A DNA stretch of 64,000 nucleotides from Anabaenopsis elenkinii CCIBt3563. GTDB lineage: Bacteria; Cyanobacteriota; Cyanobacteriia; Cyanobacteriales; Nostocaceae. The notes beneath the pieces were generated by a model. The model had not been told where the DNA came from. It saw only the letters and a list, made by a program, of their open reading frames with translations, and made no database searches. A program made the position numbers and the translations under genes. This document shows, piece after piece, positions 1 through 9,267 of this stretch. Position 1 is the stretch's first letter; every line of letters starts with the position of its first letter. The stretch is taken from contig NZ_CP063311.1 in NCBI RefSeq assembly GCF_015245355.1, positions 3,615,179-3,679,178 of the forward strand. Direction: 5' to 3'.

Positions 1-423
1 AATGGTCCTGGTGACCCAGCGGCGGTCACACAAGGGATTACAACCGCCAAGGCATTGCTGGAAAGTCAAAAACCGATATTTGGCATTTGTATGGGACACC
101 AGATTATAGGTCATGCTCTGGGGGCAGAAACTTATAAACTCAAATTTGGTCATCGTGGTTTAAATCAGCCCGCCGGACTACAGCAGAAGATAGAAATTAC
201 CAGCCAAAACCACAGTTTTGCTATTGACCCCGATTCATTACCCGCCGGAGTTGTGGAAGTCAGCCACCTAAATCTCAATGATGGCACTGTTGCCGGCTTA
301 CGTCATCAGTCTCTGCCTATATTCTCCGTTCAGTATCACCCAGAGGCTAGTCCTGGACCTCATGATGGTGACTACCTATTTCAGGAATTTGTCCAAGCTA
401 TGCAAAAGAGCAAGTTCATCTAG
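1..423 (+). CDS. carA: Carbamoyl-phosphate synthase small subunit, C-terminal part
   Basis: This is the glutaminase (class I amidotransferase) half of the small subunit, which hydrolyses glutamine and passes ammonia to CarB for carbamoyl phosphate synthesis (arginine and pyrimidine pathways). The frame is open from base 1, so the 5' part lies outside the window. Visible motifs are NGPGDP at the left edge, the nucleophile loop FGICMGHQ (catalytic Cys) followed by LG, then GHRGLNQP, and the C-terminal [14 protein letters not shown], which carries the His-x-Glu of the catalytic triad. The ending matches the usual C-terminus of the family. A hairpin at 488-513 follows the stop. Confidence 0.95.
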   Translation, partial: NGPGDPAAVTQGITTAKALLESQKPIFGICMGHQIIGHALGAETYKLKFGHRGLNQPAGLQQKIEITSQNHSFAIDPDSLPAGVVEVSHLNLNDGTVAGLRHQSLPIFSVQYHPEASPGPHDGDYLFQEFVQAMQKSKFI

Positions 424-487
424 AACAAGTGAGGTAAAGTAAGAAGTGAGATGGGGTATAAGGGGTTAACCACTCTCACCAAACTTT

Positions 488-513
488 TGCTTAATTTTGC
501 CCAAAATTAAGCA
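488..513. terminator. Hairpin downstream of carA
   Basis: An 11-bp perfect stem (tgcttaatttt / aaaattaagca) with a 4-nt loop lies 65 bases after the carA stop. The stem is A/T-rich and has no long T-tract after it, so it may be a weak or bidirectional terminator or an mRNA 3'-end stabiliser. Confidence 0.45.
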
Positions 514-806
514 ATAAACCCTGGACAAGGGGTATTAATGACTTGAAAATCTCAGACAATAACCCCGCCTAAAACTCTCAAAATTTCCGGGTCTGGGTAG
601 CTAAGTCCAATCCTAAAGCCTGTGGATTAACTAACTCCCTTCGCCCTCAAAGTGAAGCAGGAAGGTAATTGAGGAGTTTTAGGTGAGTTCTGTGGAAGTT
701 TAGTAGAGCGGAATCACCAGAGAAGTTATTAATGGAGTATCTACCCATCCCCTTAGTTTCCCTATCTGGGCAAGTTGTGGACAACTTGCGCTAAAACCAT
801 CTATAC
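514..806. other. Gap between carA and the STAS gene
   Basis: No coding signal is seen here. The stretch holds imperfectly complementary segments (cctaaaactctc near 570 and gaggagttttagg near 673) that could pair, but nothing clear enough to name. Confidence 0.4.
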
Positions 807-1202
807 TTGAGCGTTCACTTTAACCATGAGGAGGGAATTATTGCTGAACCACTTAATCTAACCGTGAGCCTGAGAGGTACTCGCGAAGTCCGGGATAACT
901 GTCAGCTATTCCGCCTCACAGGTTTATTAGACGCATTTTCTGAGCCGACGTTTCGCAAGGTACTAAGCAATAAAATTGATGATGGTCCAAAGCACATTAT
1001 TCTGGATCTCTCACAAATTGACTTTGTTGATAGCTCGGGTTTGGGCGCTCTGGTGCAACTAGCTAAACAAGCTCAAACCGCCGGCGGTACTTTGCAGATT
1101 GTGACAAATGCCCGAGTAACTCAAACGGTCAAGCTGGTGCGCTTAGAAAAGTTTCTAGCCCTGCAAACTTCAGTTGATGCGGCTTTAGGAAACATCAAGT
1201 AA
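807..1202 (+). CDS. STAS-domain anti-sigma factor antagonist
   Basis: This is a small single-domain STAS protein of the SpoIIAA/anti-anti-sigma type. Such proteins bind anti-sigma (RsbW-like) kinases and are switched by serine phosphorylation. The motif LDLSQIDFVDSSGLGALV contains the usual phospho-acceptor serine position (D-S-S-G-L). The domain covers about residues 20-125 of 131. The start is unclear. TTG at 807 gives 131 residues but has no Shine-Dalgarno sequence. A strong gaggagg at 828-834 sits inside this frame, 5 bases before an in-frame ATT at 840. An in-frame GTG lies at 864. No kinase partner gene is adjacent, so its target cannot be inferred from context. Confidence 0.85.
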   Translation: MSVHFNHEEGIIAEPLNLTVSLRGTREVRDNCQLFRLTGLLDAFSEPTFRKVLSNKIDDGPKHIILDLSQIDFVDSSGLGALVQLAKQAQTAGGTLQIVTNARVTQTVKLVRLEKFLALQTSVDAALGNIK

Positions 1203-1236
1203 TCTTGTTGATCGCTTCATATGGGCTGAGGAAATG

Positions 1237-1263
1237 CCGATAGGGGAGCGTGGCGTCAGCCAT
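1237..1263. repeat. Short interspersed repeat, copy 1
   Basis: Matches the pattern cgatagSGtagcRtggcg-NN-agccat, which recurs at 1371-1396 and 4774-4800 with a few substitutions. Repeats of this look (gcgtagcgtggcgtaagccat) are common between genes in Nostocales. Confidence 0.7.
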
Positions 1264-1370
1264 TTTGGTCGATTTGAGGCGGAGTAAACCAAAAAATCAC
1301 AAGGTAGAAAAGCGTCTGTTGATGAAACTCCCAGCCTACACTTACCTCAAGATAAGTGGGGGTGATTTAT

Positions 1371-1396
1371 CGATAGGGTAGCATGGCGCCAGCCAT
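1371..1396. repeat. Short interspersed repeat, copy 2
   Basis: Second copy of the same family as 1237-1263 with gtagcatggcgccagccat. It is followed within 12 bases by the hairpin at 1408-1432, so the two together make a repeat-rich gap. Confidence 0.7.
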
Positions 1397-1407
1397 AGCC
1401 GAAAAAG

Positions 1408-1432
1408 AACCTCTCTCCTGGCGAGAGAGGTT
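1408..1432. repeat. Hairpin repeat (aacctctctc / gagagaggtt)
   Basis: A perfect 10-bp stem with a 5-nt loop (ctggc). It resembles the dispersed palindromes seen in many cyanobacterial intergenic regions. It could act as a bidirectional terminator, but no T-run follows it. The rest of the 1203-1771 gap shows no gene. Confidence 0.5.
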
Positions 1433-1771
1433 TAACAATTAGTGGCTGGTGGAAGCTGATCAGGGGTAGTCTTCTGAGAGAATGTTTTAAAAATGATGAT
1501 TAATGTCTCAAATATTGTTTTACTGCACCCTCACCTTTCCCTTGTGAAGGGAATTGGACTTGATTTTGTTGCTTCGGTGTGTTCGGTGTGTTCCCTAAAA
1601 AGTTATAAAACAACCTCTGACTTGGAGATGGCTAAAATAGCCCAACAGTTTGATAAAATACTTTAATGTCCCAAAATCAAGTATTAATCAAAAAGGTTAC
1701 AATTATTTGGTAGTCTTTGACAGTCTGTTGGATGGCTGGAGAAATCACTAATCTATGAAAGCTCTGTGAAG

Positions 1772-2290
1772 ATGGCTGCTAACTATAGCCCGTTGAGGAA
1801 TGATGAATTTGTGACGTCACAGGAAAAAGAGCTATTACAAGGGAAAAATGAAACCGCCGCGCCGAATTCGTCTTGGCACCAAGCACTGTTGGCTACCACA
1901 GGGACATTACCTCTGCAAATTTCTCGGTCACAAATACAACAAATGTCGCCTTTGGCGTTAGCCTATATAGGTGATGCAATTTACGAATTGTATGTTAGGA
2001 TGTTCTATCTGTTGCCAATGCAACAGACTAAAACCTACCATTCTTTGGTAGTAGCACAAGTAAGAGCTGAAACACAAGCGCTACATTTGCGATCGCTAAC
2101 TCCCCATTTGAGTCCAGCCGAATTAGAAATCGTCCGTCGAGGCCGTAATGCGGCTGGAGGACGCCCTAAGCGTGTTGAACCCCAAATTTATCAACAAGCA
2201 ACAAGTTTAGAAACCTTAATTGGCTACCTTTATCTCACTGATTTCCCCCGTTTAACCGAATTGTTGCAAAAACTCCATCTAGAGAAATAG
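1772..2290 (+). CDS. mrnC: Mini-ribonuclease III
   Basis: This is an RNase III-like catalytic domain without the double-stranded RNA-binding domain, known in Bacillus and cyanobacteria for trimming 23S rRNA ends. The conserved core SPLALAYIGDAIYELYVR carries the Asp/Glu of the signature helix, and RRGRNA is the second family motif (here after about residue 120). The protein is 172 residues from the ATG at 1772; a GTG two codons upstream is also possible. The first 50 or so residues are a variable extension. The gene lies about 100 bases upstream of an rRNA methyltransferase on the same strand, which fits a ribosome-maturation pair. Confidence 0.9.
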   Translation: MAANYSPLRNDEFVTSQEKELLQGKNETAAPNSSWHQALLATTGTLPLQISRSQIQQMSPLALAYIGDAIYELYVRMFYLLPMQQTKTYHSLVVAQVRAETQALHLRSLTPHLSPAELEIVRRGRNAAGGRPKRVEPQIYQQATSLETLIGYLYLTDFPRLTELLQKLHLEK

Positions 2291-2387
2291 TGAGGGGCTC
2301 AGTCTCAAGATAGGATACTCACCACTTGGGGTTGAGTAAATTCAAAGAAGCCCGATATTCCACCCATAAACTATACCCAAAACTCCT

Positions 2388-3386
2388 ATGACTAATAAAC
2401 CCAGGAAAATCCAGACTCCTAGCGAAGGGAATCGCGCCAAACCCATAAAATTTAAGGGTAAGCGTGTTATTCCTAATTCTATTCGTAGTCCCCGTGTGAG
2501 TGACAGAGATAACAAACCTGTCTCCAGAGGCACAAGCCAACATCCTACTAATGTCCATTCATCCCCGGTAGCAAAATTACCAGAAGATAATGATCTCATC
2601 TACGGTCGCCATCCAGTTTTGACGGCTTTGGAAAGTGAACGGGAACTGAACCGCATCTGGATTACTACTCGTTTACGTTACGACCCCCGCTTTCATCATT
2701 TACTCTTGCAAGCCAAGGAAAATGGCACAGTCATTGATGAAGTAGAGCCAAGACGCTTAGACCAAATCACCGATAGGGCCAATCACCAAGGTATTGCGGC
2801 CCAAGTAGCCCCCCACGAATATATTGAGTTACCTGATTTAATTGCACAAGCAAAATCTGTGAGTGATCCTGTAATTGTGGTGGCTGAGGGAATTACTGAT
2901 CCCCATAATTTGGGAGCAATTATTCGCACGGCTGAAGCCATAGGCGCTCAGGGTTTGGTGATCCCCCAAAGAAGGGCATCAGGAATTACTTCTACTGTGG
3001 TCAAAGTGGCAGCAGGTGCTTTAGAAAACTTTTCTGTAGCCAGAGTAGTTAACCTCAGTCGTGCCTTAGAAGAATTGAAAGACGCGGGATTTTGGATTTA
3101 TGGCACTGCTAGCACAGCCAGCGAACCCCTGCATACAGTTAAATTTACTGGTCCTATAGTTCTAGTTATTGGCTCGGAAGGCGAAGGGCTGAGTATGCTC
3201 ACACAGCGATCGTGTGATGTCTTGGTTTCCATCCCCCTCTTAGGCAAAACTCCTAGTCTTAACGCCTCAGTGGCCGCTGGTATGGCACTGTACGAAATCT
3301 ATCGGCAACGGTCATTAAACACTTTGTACCTAGATAAATTACAAAAACCCTTGGAAAAAAAAACAGCCGTAAGTTCCCACCTATAG
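2388..3386 (+). CDS. rlmB: 23S rRNA 2'-O-methyltransferase, TrmH/RlmB family
   Basis: SpoU-family (SPOUT) methyltransferase that 2'-O-methylates a guanosine in 23S rRNA using S-adenosylmethionine. The first 70 residues are a basic, low-complexity extension rich in Lys, Arg and Pro. An RNA-binding substrate domain follows (about 70-150, starting [14 protein letters not shown]). The knotted catalytic domain has motif 1 [14 protein letters not shown], motif 2 [12 protein letters not shown] and motif 3 [17 protein letters not shown]. Length is 332 residues, longer than the bacterial average of about 250 because of the N-terminal extension, which is usual in cyanobacteria. It is co-oriented with mrnC. 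Confidence 0.92.
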   Translation: MTNKPRKIQTPSEGNRAKPIKFKGKRVIPNSIRSPRVSDRDNKPVSRGTSQHPTNVHSSPVAKLPEDNDLIYGRHPVLTALESERELNRIWITTRLRYDPRFHHLLLQAKENGTVIDEVEPRRLDQITDRANHQGIAAQVAPHEYIELPDLIAQAKSVSDPVIVVAEGITDPHNLGAIIRTAEAIGAQGLVIPQRRASGITSTVVKVAAGALENFSVARVVNLSRALEELKDAGFWIYGTASTASEPLHTVKFTGPIVLVIGSEGEGLSMLTQRSCDVLVSIPLLGKTPSLNASVAAGMALYEIYRQRSLNTLYLDKLQKPLEKKTAVSSHL

Positions 3387-3693
3387 GAATTTTAGATGGG
3401 GATAAAAGCCGGGTGATCACTCAAACAGATGGGACTGATTCAACCGGCGGTTGATGAGAGACTGAGGTATTTCAATAGTCACCAATCGCCTCTCCTCCTA
3501 TGGACTTTTACTACAATATATGTAGAATACTAAAAAGTCGATATTTGGAGAGTTTTAGATTTTAGATAGATGAGAAGACAAGCAGTAAGAGTTCACTTGT
3601 ACCCGTTGGTGGTGGAATTATGGGTGAGATAAATGTCTGGGAACCCATAAAGTAACTCGCAAAGGCTTGTCTACATCTGCTCTAAATTCTTGA

Positions 3694-3849
3694 CTGTCCA
3701 TACTGAAACAGGAGGAACAAACTAAGTGGCTCAAACAGAGTTACCCCGATGTCTTGCAATCTGTAGGACTGAACCTGAGTCGTCCATATCAAAACTTTTT
3801 TGAAGGTAAAGGAAAATATCCGCAGTTCAAAATACTTAACCAAATATGA
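3694..3849 (+). pseudogene. Fragment of a TnpB-like (IS200/IS605 OrfB) gene
   Basis: A short open stretch reads EEQTKWLKQSYPDVLQSVGL and continues with NLSRPYQNFFEGKGKYPQFK. It resembles the N-terminal third of TnpB, where LDRAFQNFFKGRAKYPKFK is typical. It begins after a stop and ends at TGA 3847-3849; there is no start codon and no RuvC part. The gap around it (3387-4044) otherwise holds a 7-bp palindrome near 3440 (tcaaccg g cggttga) and no other coding signal. Confidence 0.6.
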
Positions 3850-4044
3850 AAAACAATTAGGCCAAAAGCGACCTATTGCTGCTCTTAATTTCTCTGTGAA
3901 ATGGAAAGCCCCGACTATAAGGTCAGCCCAGTTGAGGTAGTTCACAAAAAGACAGTAACAGAGTATAAAGAAATGTAAAATAAACAATAGTACCATATCC
4001 TTTCCTTTAATATTCAGTACCACATTGATAAATCAGCTACAACT

Positions 4045-4347
4045 ATGCAAACAATTTGGAATCACCTGAAGGAATCATTAACTAATACGTTCCACAACAT
4101 GGGTCTAGCCTGGTGGGTGGAAATTGTGACGCACAAGCCCCGGTGTACCTACTACTTCGGTCCATTTTTGAGTGCTGCTGATGCTAAAGTGGCACTCAAG
4201 GGCTATGTAGAAGATTTGGAGGTTGAAGGAGCACAGGGAATACTTGTGAATGTCAAGCGGTGTAAACCAGTTACTTTAACAATTGCTGAAGACTTGGGGG
4301 AAAGGATTGACCGCAAAGTAAAGCCTGCCTTTAGCGGTCAGATATAA
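4045..4347 (+). CDS. DUF1816 domain protein
   Basis: A 100-residue cyanobacterial protein of the DUF1816 family (Trp-rich start TIWNHLKESLTNTFHNMGLAWW). It keeps the features usual for the family: a WWVEIVT strand, a YYFGPF segment and a central LKGYVEDLEVEGA helix. Members occur alone or fused to CpcD-like linker parts of phycobilisome proteins, but the function of the stand-alone form is not established. The ATG at 4045 is the only reasonable start. The gene is flanked by repeat-rich gaps and has no obvious operon partner. Confidence 0.8.
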   Translation: MQTIWNHLKESLTNTFHNMGLAWWVEIVTHKPRCTYYFGPFLSAADAKVALKGYVEDLEVEGAQGILVNVKRCKPVTLTIAEDLGERIDRKVKPAFSGQI

Positions 4348-4413
4348 TCAACATTGAAGGGCTAATAACTAGCTAGTGATTTGCTAACTTTCTTTCATTA
4401 ATGCTCTCGTTAA

Positions 4414-4632
4414 AACCAGGTCTCAAAAAATCCTGTTCTCGAAAGTCTAAAACACAAAGCCGAGAACCAAGGTCTTGTTATAGAGTTGGATTCAGGAATT
4501 TTTGAACAAATGTACGGGAAATTTATCTGGAGTACATTGGTTGATAAGCCTTGGTTGAAAAACAATCTTAACTTATGTATTTATCAAAAAAATGGGTTTA
4601 AAACCCCGTTGTTCTACGAGGGCTTTTCTTGA
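4414..4632 (+). other. Unexplained open stretch without a start codon
   Basis: This frame is open for 72 codons after a TAA at 4411 and ends with TGA at 4630-4632. It contains FEQMYGKFIWSTLVDKPWLK but lacks a credible start or Shine-Dalgarno site. I do not recognise the peptide. It may be a gene remnant or chance. Confidence 0.2.
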
Positions 4633-4773
4633 TTCTTGGCAAAAAACTTGCCTAAAAAACAACAAAAAGCTAAAACCCAATAGTCGGCATGGGGCATCGG
4701 CACGACTTTAAATGGACAGGGAGTGACTATAAGACTGCTTCGGCAGCTAGTTACTGTGAACTGTCAAGAATCA

Positions 4774-4800
4774 CCGATAGCGTAGCGTGGCGTAAGCCAT
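4774..4800. repeat. Short interspersed repeat, copy 3, inside a palindromic end
   Basis: The third copy of the cgatagcgtagcgtgg...agccat repeat. The sequence directly after it (4802-4825) is identical to the reverse complement of 29581-29604, one arm and loop of the palindromic element there. The caccga before the repeat matches the opposite arm. The repeat therefore seems to sit in the loop of an older hairpin-ended element. Confidence 0.55.
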
Positions 4801-5009
4801 ACTTCAAGATCGGTGAGTATGTCAAGAGCGTTAGTTAGCAAAAAAAGTATGGGCTACCATGGTTCTCGGGCTGTTGCTCTGGGAACTATATTTTTATTAT
4901 TTCAGATTCTGGTTCGACAAAGCTGGGATTTGCGTCTTTCGGTATATGACTTGCTAGGGTAAAAATCTAAAATAGAATTATGGCAAGAATCCTAATTATT
5001 ACTTGTAAT

Positions 5010-5087
5010 CACAGATAAACCTCATTGTAAAGGCATTCTCAAAGATGGAATGCTTTCCCAAGAGGAATACATATCGGTTTATCTGTG
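5010..5087. ncRNA. Nested hairpin, candidate structured RNA or terminator
   Basis: A 12-bp perfect outer stem (cacagataaacc 5010-5021 with ggtttatctgtg 5076-5087) encloses an inner 9-bp stem with one G-U pair (5030-5038 with 5048-5056). A run of five T follows at 5089-5093. The structure lies about 150 bases before the aminotransferase start. It could be a small RNA with its own terminator, a leader element, or a dead mobile-element end. No known riboswitch core is recognised. Confidence 0.3.
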
Positions 5088-5237
5088 GTTTTTCCATGAG
5101 AAGATGAAAAAGTGCTAAGTGGAGATTTAACTCATAAACTTAGCTATCAACTTGCTGAGGAATTATAAAAATACAACTACTGGCAAATATTCTAAGATAT
5201 CCTTAGATAAGTGAGAGAATTGCCAAATAAATTAAGC

Positions 5238-6404
5238 ATGAAGCTGGCAGCACGAGTAAGTAAGGTGACCCCTTCTCTAACCTTAGCTATCGCAGCTAAA
5301 GCTAAGGCCATGAAGGCTGAGGGAATAGACGTTTGTAGTTTTAGCGCTGGAGAGCCGGATTTTGACACTCCAGCCCACATCAAAGCCGCAGCAGCGAAAG
5401 CTTTGGATTCAGGTAAAACCAAGTATGGCCCAGCAGCTGGAGAACCAAAGTTAAGGGAAGCGATCGCCCAGAAGCTGAAAACCGACAACGGTCTCAATTA
5501 TCAGTCAGAGAATGTGATTGTCACCAACGGCGGCAAACATTCTTTATTTAACCTGATGTTAGCCCTAATCGATCCGGGGGATGAGGTAATATTCGGTTCC
5601 CCCTATTGGCTAAGTTATCCAGAAATGGTAACCTTGGCTGGTGGGAAGTCAGTAATTCTGACCACAGATGCAACGACTGATTATAAAGTTACCCCAGAAC
5701 AACTACGTCAAGCAATTACACCCAAAACTAAGTTATTTATTCTTAACTCTCCATCTAATCCGACTGGGATGGTCTACACCCCAGATGAGATTAAAGCACT
5801 GGCCCAAGTGGTAGTGGATGCAGATATTTATGTAGTGTCGGATGAGATTTACGAAAAGATTCTCTACGACGGCGCAGAACATATCAGCATTGGTTCCCTG
5901 GGGAAAGCCATCTTTGATCGCACGTTGATCAGTAACGGGTTTGCTAAAGCTTATTCTATGACTGGTTGGCGACTGGGTTATTTAGCAGGACCTGTGGAGA
6001 TTATTCGATCTGCTATTTCTATTCAAGGACATAGTACATCTAATGTGTGTACTTTTGCTCAATATGGAGCGATCGCAGCTTTAGAAAGCTCTCAAGACTG
6101 TGTAGAATCAATGCGCCAAGCCTTCGCCCAGCGGCGACAGGTAATGTTGGATCGACTCAACGCTATTCCTGCATTGAGTTGTAGTAAACCAGATGGTGCT
6201 TTTTACTTGTTTCCTGATATCAGTAAAACAGGTCTTAACTCCCTGGAATTCTCTAACGCCCTCTTAGAAACACAGCAAGTAGCTGTCATTCCTGGTATTG
6301 CCTTTGGTGCTGATCAAAACATTCGTTTGTCTTACGCCACGGATATGGACACGATTGAAAAAGGAATGGACAGGTTAGAGAAATTTGTGAGTTCCCTGGT
6401 TTAA
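5238..6404 (+). CDS. aspC: Pyridoxal-phosphate aminotransferase, aspartate aminotransferase type
   Basis: Fold-type I class I/II aminotransferase that moves amino groups between aspartate-like donors and 2-oxoglutarate. Motifs include [11 protein letters not shown] near the start, [15 protein letters not shown], the substrate segment [19 protein letters not shown], and [17 protein letters not shown], where the Lys in FAKAYS forms the Schiff base with PLP. The C-terminal RLSYAT holds the Arg for the carboxylate. From the ATG at 5238 it is 388 residues, the normal family length; a GTG at 5211 would add 9 residues, and I prefer the ATG by family length. Cytosolic. It is convergent with bicA, with a hairpin between them. 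Confidence 0.9.
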   Translation: MKLAARVSKVTPSLTLAIAAKAKAMKAEGIDVCSFSAGEPDFDTPAHIKAAAAKALDSGKTKYGPAAGEPKLREAIAQKLKTDNGLNYQSENVIVTNGGKHSLFNLMLALIDPGDEVIFGSPYWLSYPEMVTLAGGKSVILTTDATTDYKVTPEQLRQAITPKTKLFILNSPSNPTGMVYTPDEIKALAQVVVDADIYVVSDEIYEKILYDGAEHISIGSLGKAIFDRTLISNGFAKAYSMTGWRLGYLAGPVEIIRSAISIQGHSTSNVCTFAQYGAIAALESSQDCVESMRQAFAQRRQVMLDRLNAIPALSCSKPDGAFYLFPDISKTGLNSLEFSNALLETQQVAVIPGIAFGADQNIRLSYATDMDTIEKGMDRLEKFVSSLV

Positions 6405-6415
6405 TCAACCGTATA

Positions 6416-6459
6416 ACCTTACTCCTCAGTCTACCTCACAAGTCTGGCGGGAGTAAGGT
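6416..6459. terminator. Bidirectional hairpin between aspC and bicA
   Basis: A perfect 10-bp stem (accttactcc / ggagtaaggt) with a 24-nt loop lies between two convergent genes. There is no T-tract. Position and symmetry suggest a shared terminator. Confidence 0.45.
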
Positions 6460-6482
6460 CAAGATATCTAGTCCAAAAGGTT

Positions 6483-8171
6483 TTAATTATTGTTGTGTGT
6501 TTCATTAGAGCCAGATTGAGCAAGTGTAGCTGACGGAATCAAGTCTAAGGCAGATTGCAGAGCTTGGAAACGATTTTCTACTTGGTAAACCAGGGGAAAA
6601 CGTTCTAACTCCAACTTCTTAATCCGACTTTGGGTACGTCCACTGGCTCCCACCAGAAATACATGACGATGTTTAGCAGCGGCGTCTTCTACCATGCTTT
6701 CAATAGCCAGTGCAGCTGTGACTCCTAATAATGGCACATCACTCATATCTAAAAGGAGAACTGTATAATCCTTAATAATACTCATGCGTCGGGAAATGAC
6801 TTTTGCCGCGCCAAAACTCATCGCTCCCCCCAACTGAAACAGTAATATGCGGCCTTGGGCTCGGCTTAATAATTGCTTTTCCTCCGGATTCAGCCTCAGT
6901 TCATTGGTGGGTTGTGTACTGGCCTTAACGCGATCGCTTTGTAAATCTGTTAAATTCTTCACCGTTAACAAGTTGGCTATAAAAACCCCAACAGCAACTG
7001 CAGTAATTAAATCAACAAATACCGTCAGTATCATTACCAGATACATCAAACCCGTTGTTTTTAAGGAAATTCGATGCACTCGTTTGATAAATCCCCAGTC
7101 AATGATATCAATACCAACTTTGAGTAAAATTCCTGCCAGTAATGCCTGGGGAATATCCTTAGTTAAAGGACCTGCCCATAAAGTAATAATCAGCAGTGTT
7201 ACAGCATGAAATATTCCTGATAAAGCAGTATGTCCCCCTGCTTGCACATTAGTCACTGTCCGCATAGTGGCTCCTGCACCGGGTAAACCCCCAAATAGCC
7301 CAGAGATCAAATTACCAATCCCTTGACCAATCAATTCCTTGTCAGAGTCATGCTGGGTACGGGTAATATTATCTGCCACCAGGGAGGTCAATAATGAGTC
7401 AATGGAACCCAAAACACCCAGCATTAGCCCATAAACTAGCATATCCTTGATATTATCCAGGGAAAATACGGGCATTTGTGGGGTGGGTAATCCTGTGGGA
7501 ATCGAACCAATACGGATAATATCAGGATTATTTTTCAGCCAGACTACTGATACTAATGTCCCTACTATTAAGGCCAGTAAAGGGGCTGGGAGAATGCGGT
7601 TAAGCTTAGGTGGTGCGGTAAATACAATGATTAAGGCCAGTAAACCTAGACCTACAGCTGGTAGTTTAGGATCGCTAAAATAAACCGGTAATTGTCCCAA
7701 GACACCCCACACTCCTCCTGTGCTTTCGTAACCCAAGAACGGACCAACTTGCAGGAGGATAATAATTATCCCAATCCCAGACATGAAACCCGAAATTACG
7801 GTATAAGGCATGAGAGTGATGTATTGTCCCAGGCGCATCACCCCAAAGAGAATTTGAAACAAACCCCCTAACATTACTACTGTAAAGGACATGGCTAGTC
7901 CAGTATCAGGGTTTCTAGCAATCATAATTGTAAAAACCGTTGCCATAACCACGGTCATAGGACCCGTAGGACCGGAAACTTGGGAGGGTGTACCACCAAA
8001 AAGAGCCGCGAAAAAACCCACAAAAATAGCACCATAGAGACCGGCGATCGCGCCAGCACCCGATGAAACACCAAAAGCTAATGCTAGGGGTAATGCAACA
8101 ATTGCAGCAGTTAATCCGCCAAACAAATCGCCACGGAGATTCCGGAAATGAATTTTATTCACAAGTGACAT
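6483..8171 (-). CDS. bicA: SulP-family bicarbonate transporter, BicA type
   Basis: Na+-dependent low-affinity bicarbonate importer in the cytoplasmic membrane, part of the CO2-concentrating mechanism. The start KIHFRNLRGDLFGGLTAAIV, the stretch GFFAALFGGTPSQVSGPTGPMTVVM and MPYTVISGFMSGIGIII are close to what I recall of characterised BicA proteins. The central SVVADNI...NKELIGQG-like segment reads SLVADNITRTQHDSDKELIG, also typical. About 400 residues of membrane-spanning helices are followed by a C-terminal cytoplasmic STAS domain (about 435-545). Length is 562, against about 565 for BicA. Other SulP paralogues transport sulfate, so substrate is inferred from similarity and not proven. Confidence 0.85.
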   Translation of the reverse strand: MSLVNKIHFRNLRGDLFGGLTAAIVALPLALAFGVSSGAGAIAGLYGAIFVGFFAALFGGTPSQVSGPTGPMTVVMATVFTIMIARNPDTGLAMSFTVVMLGGLFQILFGVMRLGQYITLMPYTVISGFMSGIGIIIILLQVGPFLGYESTGGVWGVLGQLPVYFSDPKLPAVGLGLLALIIVFTAPPKLNRILPAPLLALIVGTLVSVVWLKNNPDIIRIGSIPTGLPTPQMPVFSLDNIKDMLVYGLMLGVLGSIDSLLTSLVADNITRTQHDSDKELIGQGIGNLISGLFGGLPGAGATMRTVTNVQAGGHTALSGIFHAVTLLIITLWAGPLTKDIPQALLAGILLKVGIDIIDWGFIKRVHRISLKTTGLMYLVMILTVFVDLITAVAVGVFIANLLTVKNLTDLQSDRVKASTQPTNELRLNPEEKQLLSRAQGRILLFQLGGAMSFGAAKVISRRMSIIKDYTVLLLDMSDVPLLGVTAALAIESMVEDAAAKHRHVFLVGASGRTQSRIKKLELERFPLVYQVENRFQALQSALDLIPSATLAQSGSNETHNNN

Positions 8172-8766
8172 AAGTTGAATACTAAAATAGGATTAGTTTT
8201 GATTATGTGTTTTGAAAACCTGTTCTTAGGTGCAATCTTGATCCAAAAATAATCAATAGTTAGCCCCTGACATAATTCCAAAATTTTGGCTACTCAAAGC
8301 TCAATAATTCCATCACAAATTTGCTACCCTTAGAGTACCATTAAAGGGGGCATGGGATCTTGATATGATTTTTAAATGACCAAGATAGACAAAACCGTAA
8401 TTTTATGGATTTGGAGTTTATTCCAGACATAATATCTTTATTGTTCAGAGATCGTTGGCAGATATCAAACCCATTTTGAACGCCAAAAAATATATATTAT
8501 TCTCATTTACTACTTATCTAATTAGATTGCTATTTTTTTGGCTGTTGCAATCTAATTGATAGACTATCGTGAAAACATGAAAAATAAAAATCCCGACCTA
8601 TGAAAAAGTCGAGAATCAGAAATTAGCAATTAAAATAAAATCAATGAAGTTGCTATAATAGCATTGATTCTATGGATAATTTAGGTTATTTTAAATACTG
8701 GCTTCGACCTAAAATCAATCAAGTGTTTGTCTTGTAATTTACCAGTAAATTTCAACCATCAACCAG
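8172..8766. other. Intergenic region upstream of bicA
   Basis: About 600 AT-rich bases with no coding signal. This includes the bicA promoter region (right of 8171) and the 3' side of the thioredoxin gene. I see no strong hairpin, riboswitch or repeat. Confidence 0.4.
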
Positions 8767-9093
8767 CTAAAGCAACTTGTTAACAGCAGCAGTAAACTCT
8801 TCATAAGGAGAAACTCCCACAATAGTTTCTGCTAACTCACCATCCTTAAAGATTAAAACTGCTGGAATGCTACGCAGACCAAACCTTTTGAAAATTGGCT
8901 TGTTATTGTCAACATCTACCTTCACCACCTGAAGGCGACCCTGATATTCCTCAGCGAGTTGTTCCATTAAGGGAGCAACAAGACGACAAGGACCGCACCA
9001 AGTAGCAGTGAAATCAACGACAACAACTTTTTCACTACCTAAAAGAGTATCAAATTCACTACCTTCAACATAAGCAACTGTATCAGTGGACAT
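8767..9093 (-). CDS. Thioredoxin
   Basis: A 108-residue single-domain thioredoxin that reduces disulfides in target proteins. The active site is WCGPC with the two cysteines at about residues 33 and 36. Buried Asp in VVVVDFTATW, VDVDNN, and the cis-Pro segment RSIPAVLIFKDG are all present. The segment FTATWCGPCRLVAPLM, with Thr in place of the more common Trp/Ala-Pro pair, differs from the main m-type TrxA, so it is probably one of the secondary cyanobacterial thioredoxins. A Shine-Dalgarno-like sequence (ggaga) precedes the ATG. Confidence 0.93.
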   Translation of the reverse strand: MSTDTVAYVEGSEFDTLLGSEKVVVVDFTATWCGPCRLVAPLMEQLAEEYQGRLQVVKVDVDNNKPIFKRFGLRSIPAVLIFKDGELAETIVGVSPYEEFTAAVNKLL

Positions 9094-9267
9094 TAATTAA
9101 AGTCTCCTATTAAAACTTAGAGTAAAAACCTAACTGTCAAGACTATACTACTTTGTTGCGAGTTAAGAAACCATCATCTATCGAAAATATAGTGGGAGGG
9201 TGAGAACCCCTCCGCTTCAGCGAGGGTGATGAAACCCGACTCAAGGGGATTTATCCTTTGTGTTTGC

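Noticed and set aside
2319..2599. Minus-strand frames of 79 and 85 codons near the rlmB start
   Set aside because: They overlap the well-supported rlmB gene and lack family resemblance.
3682..4023. 113-codon minus-strand frame
   Set aside because: It is antisense to the TnpB fragment and has no start context or family resemblance.
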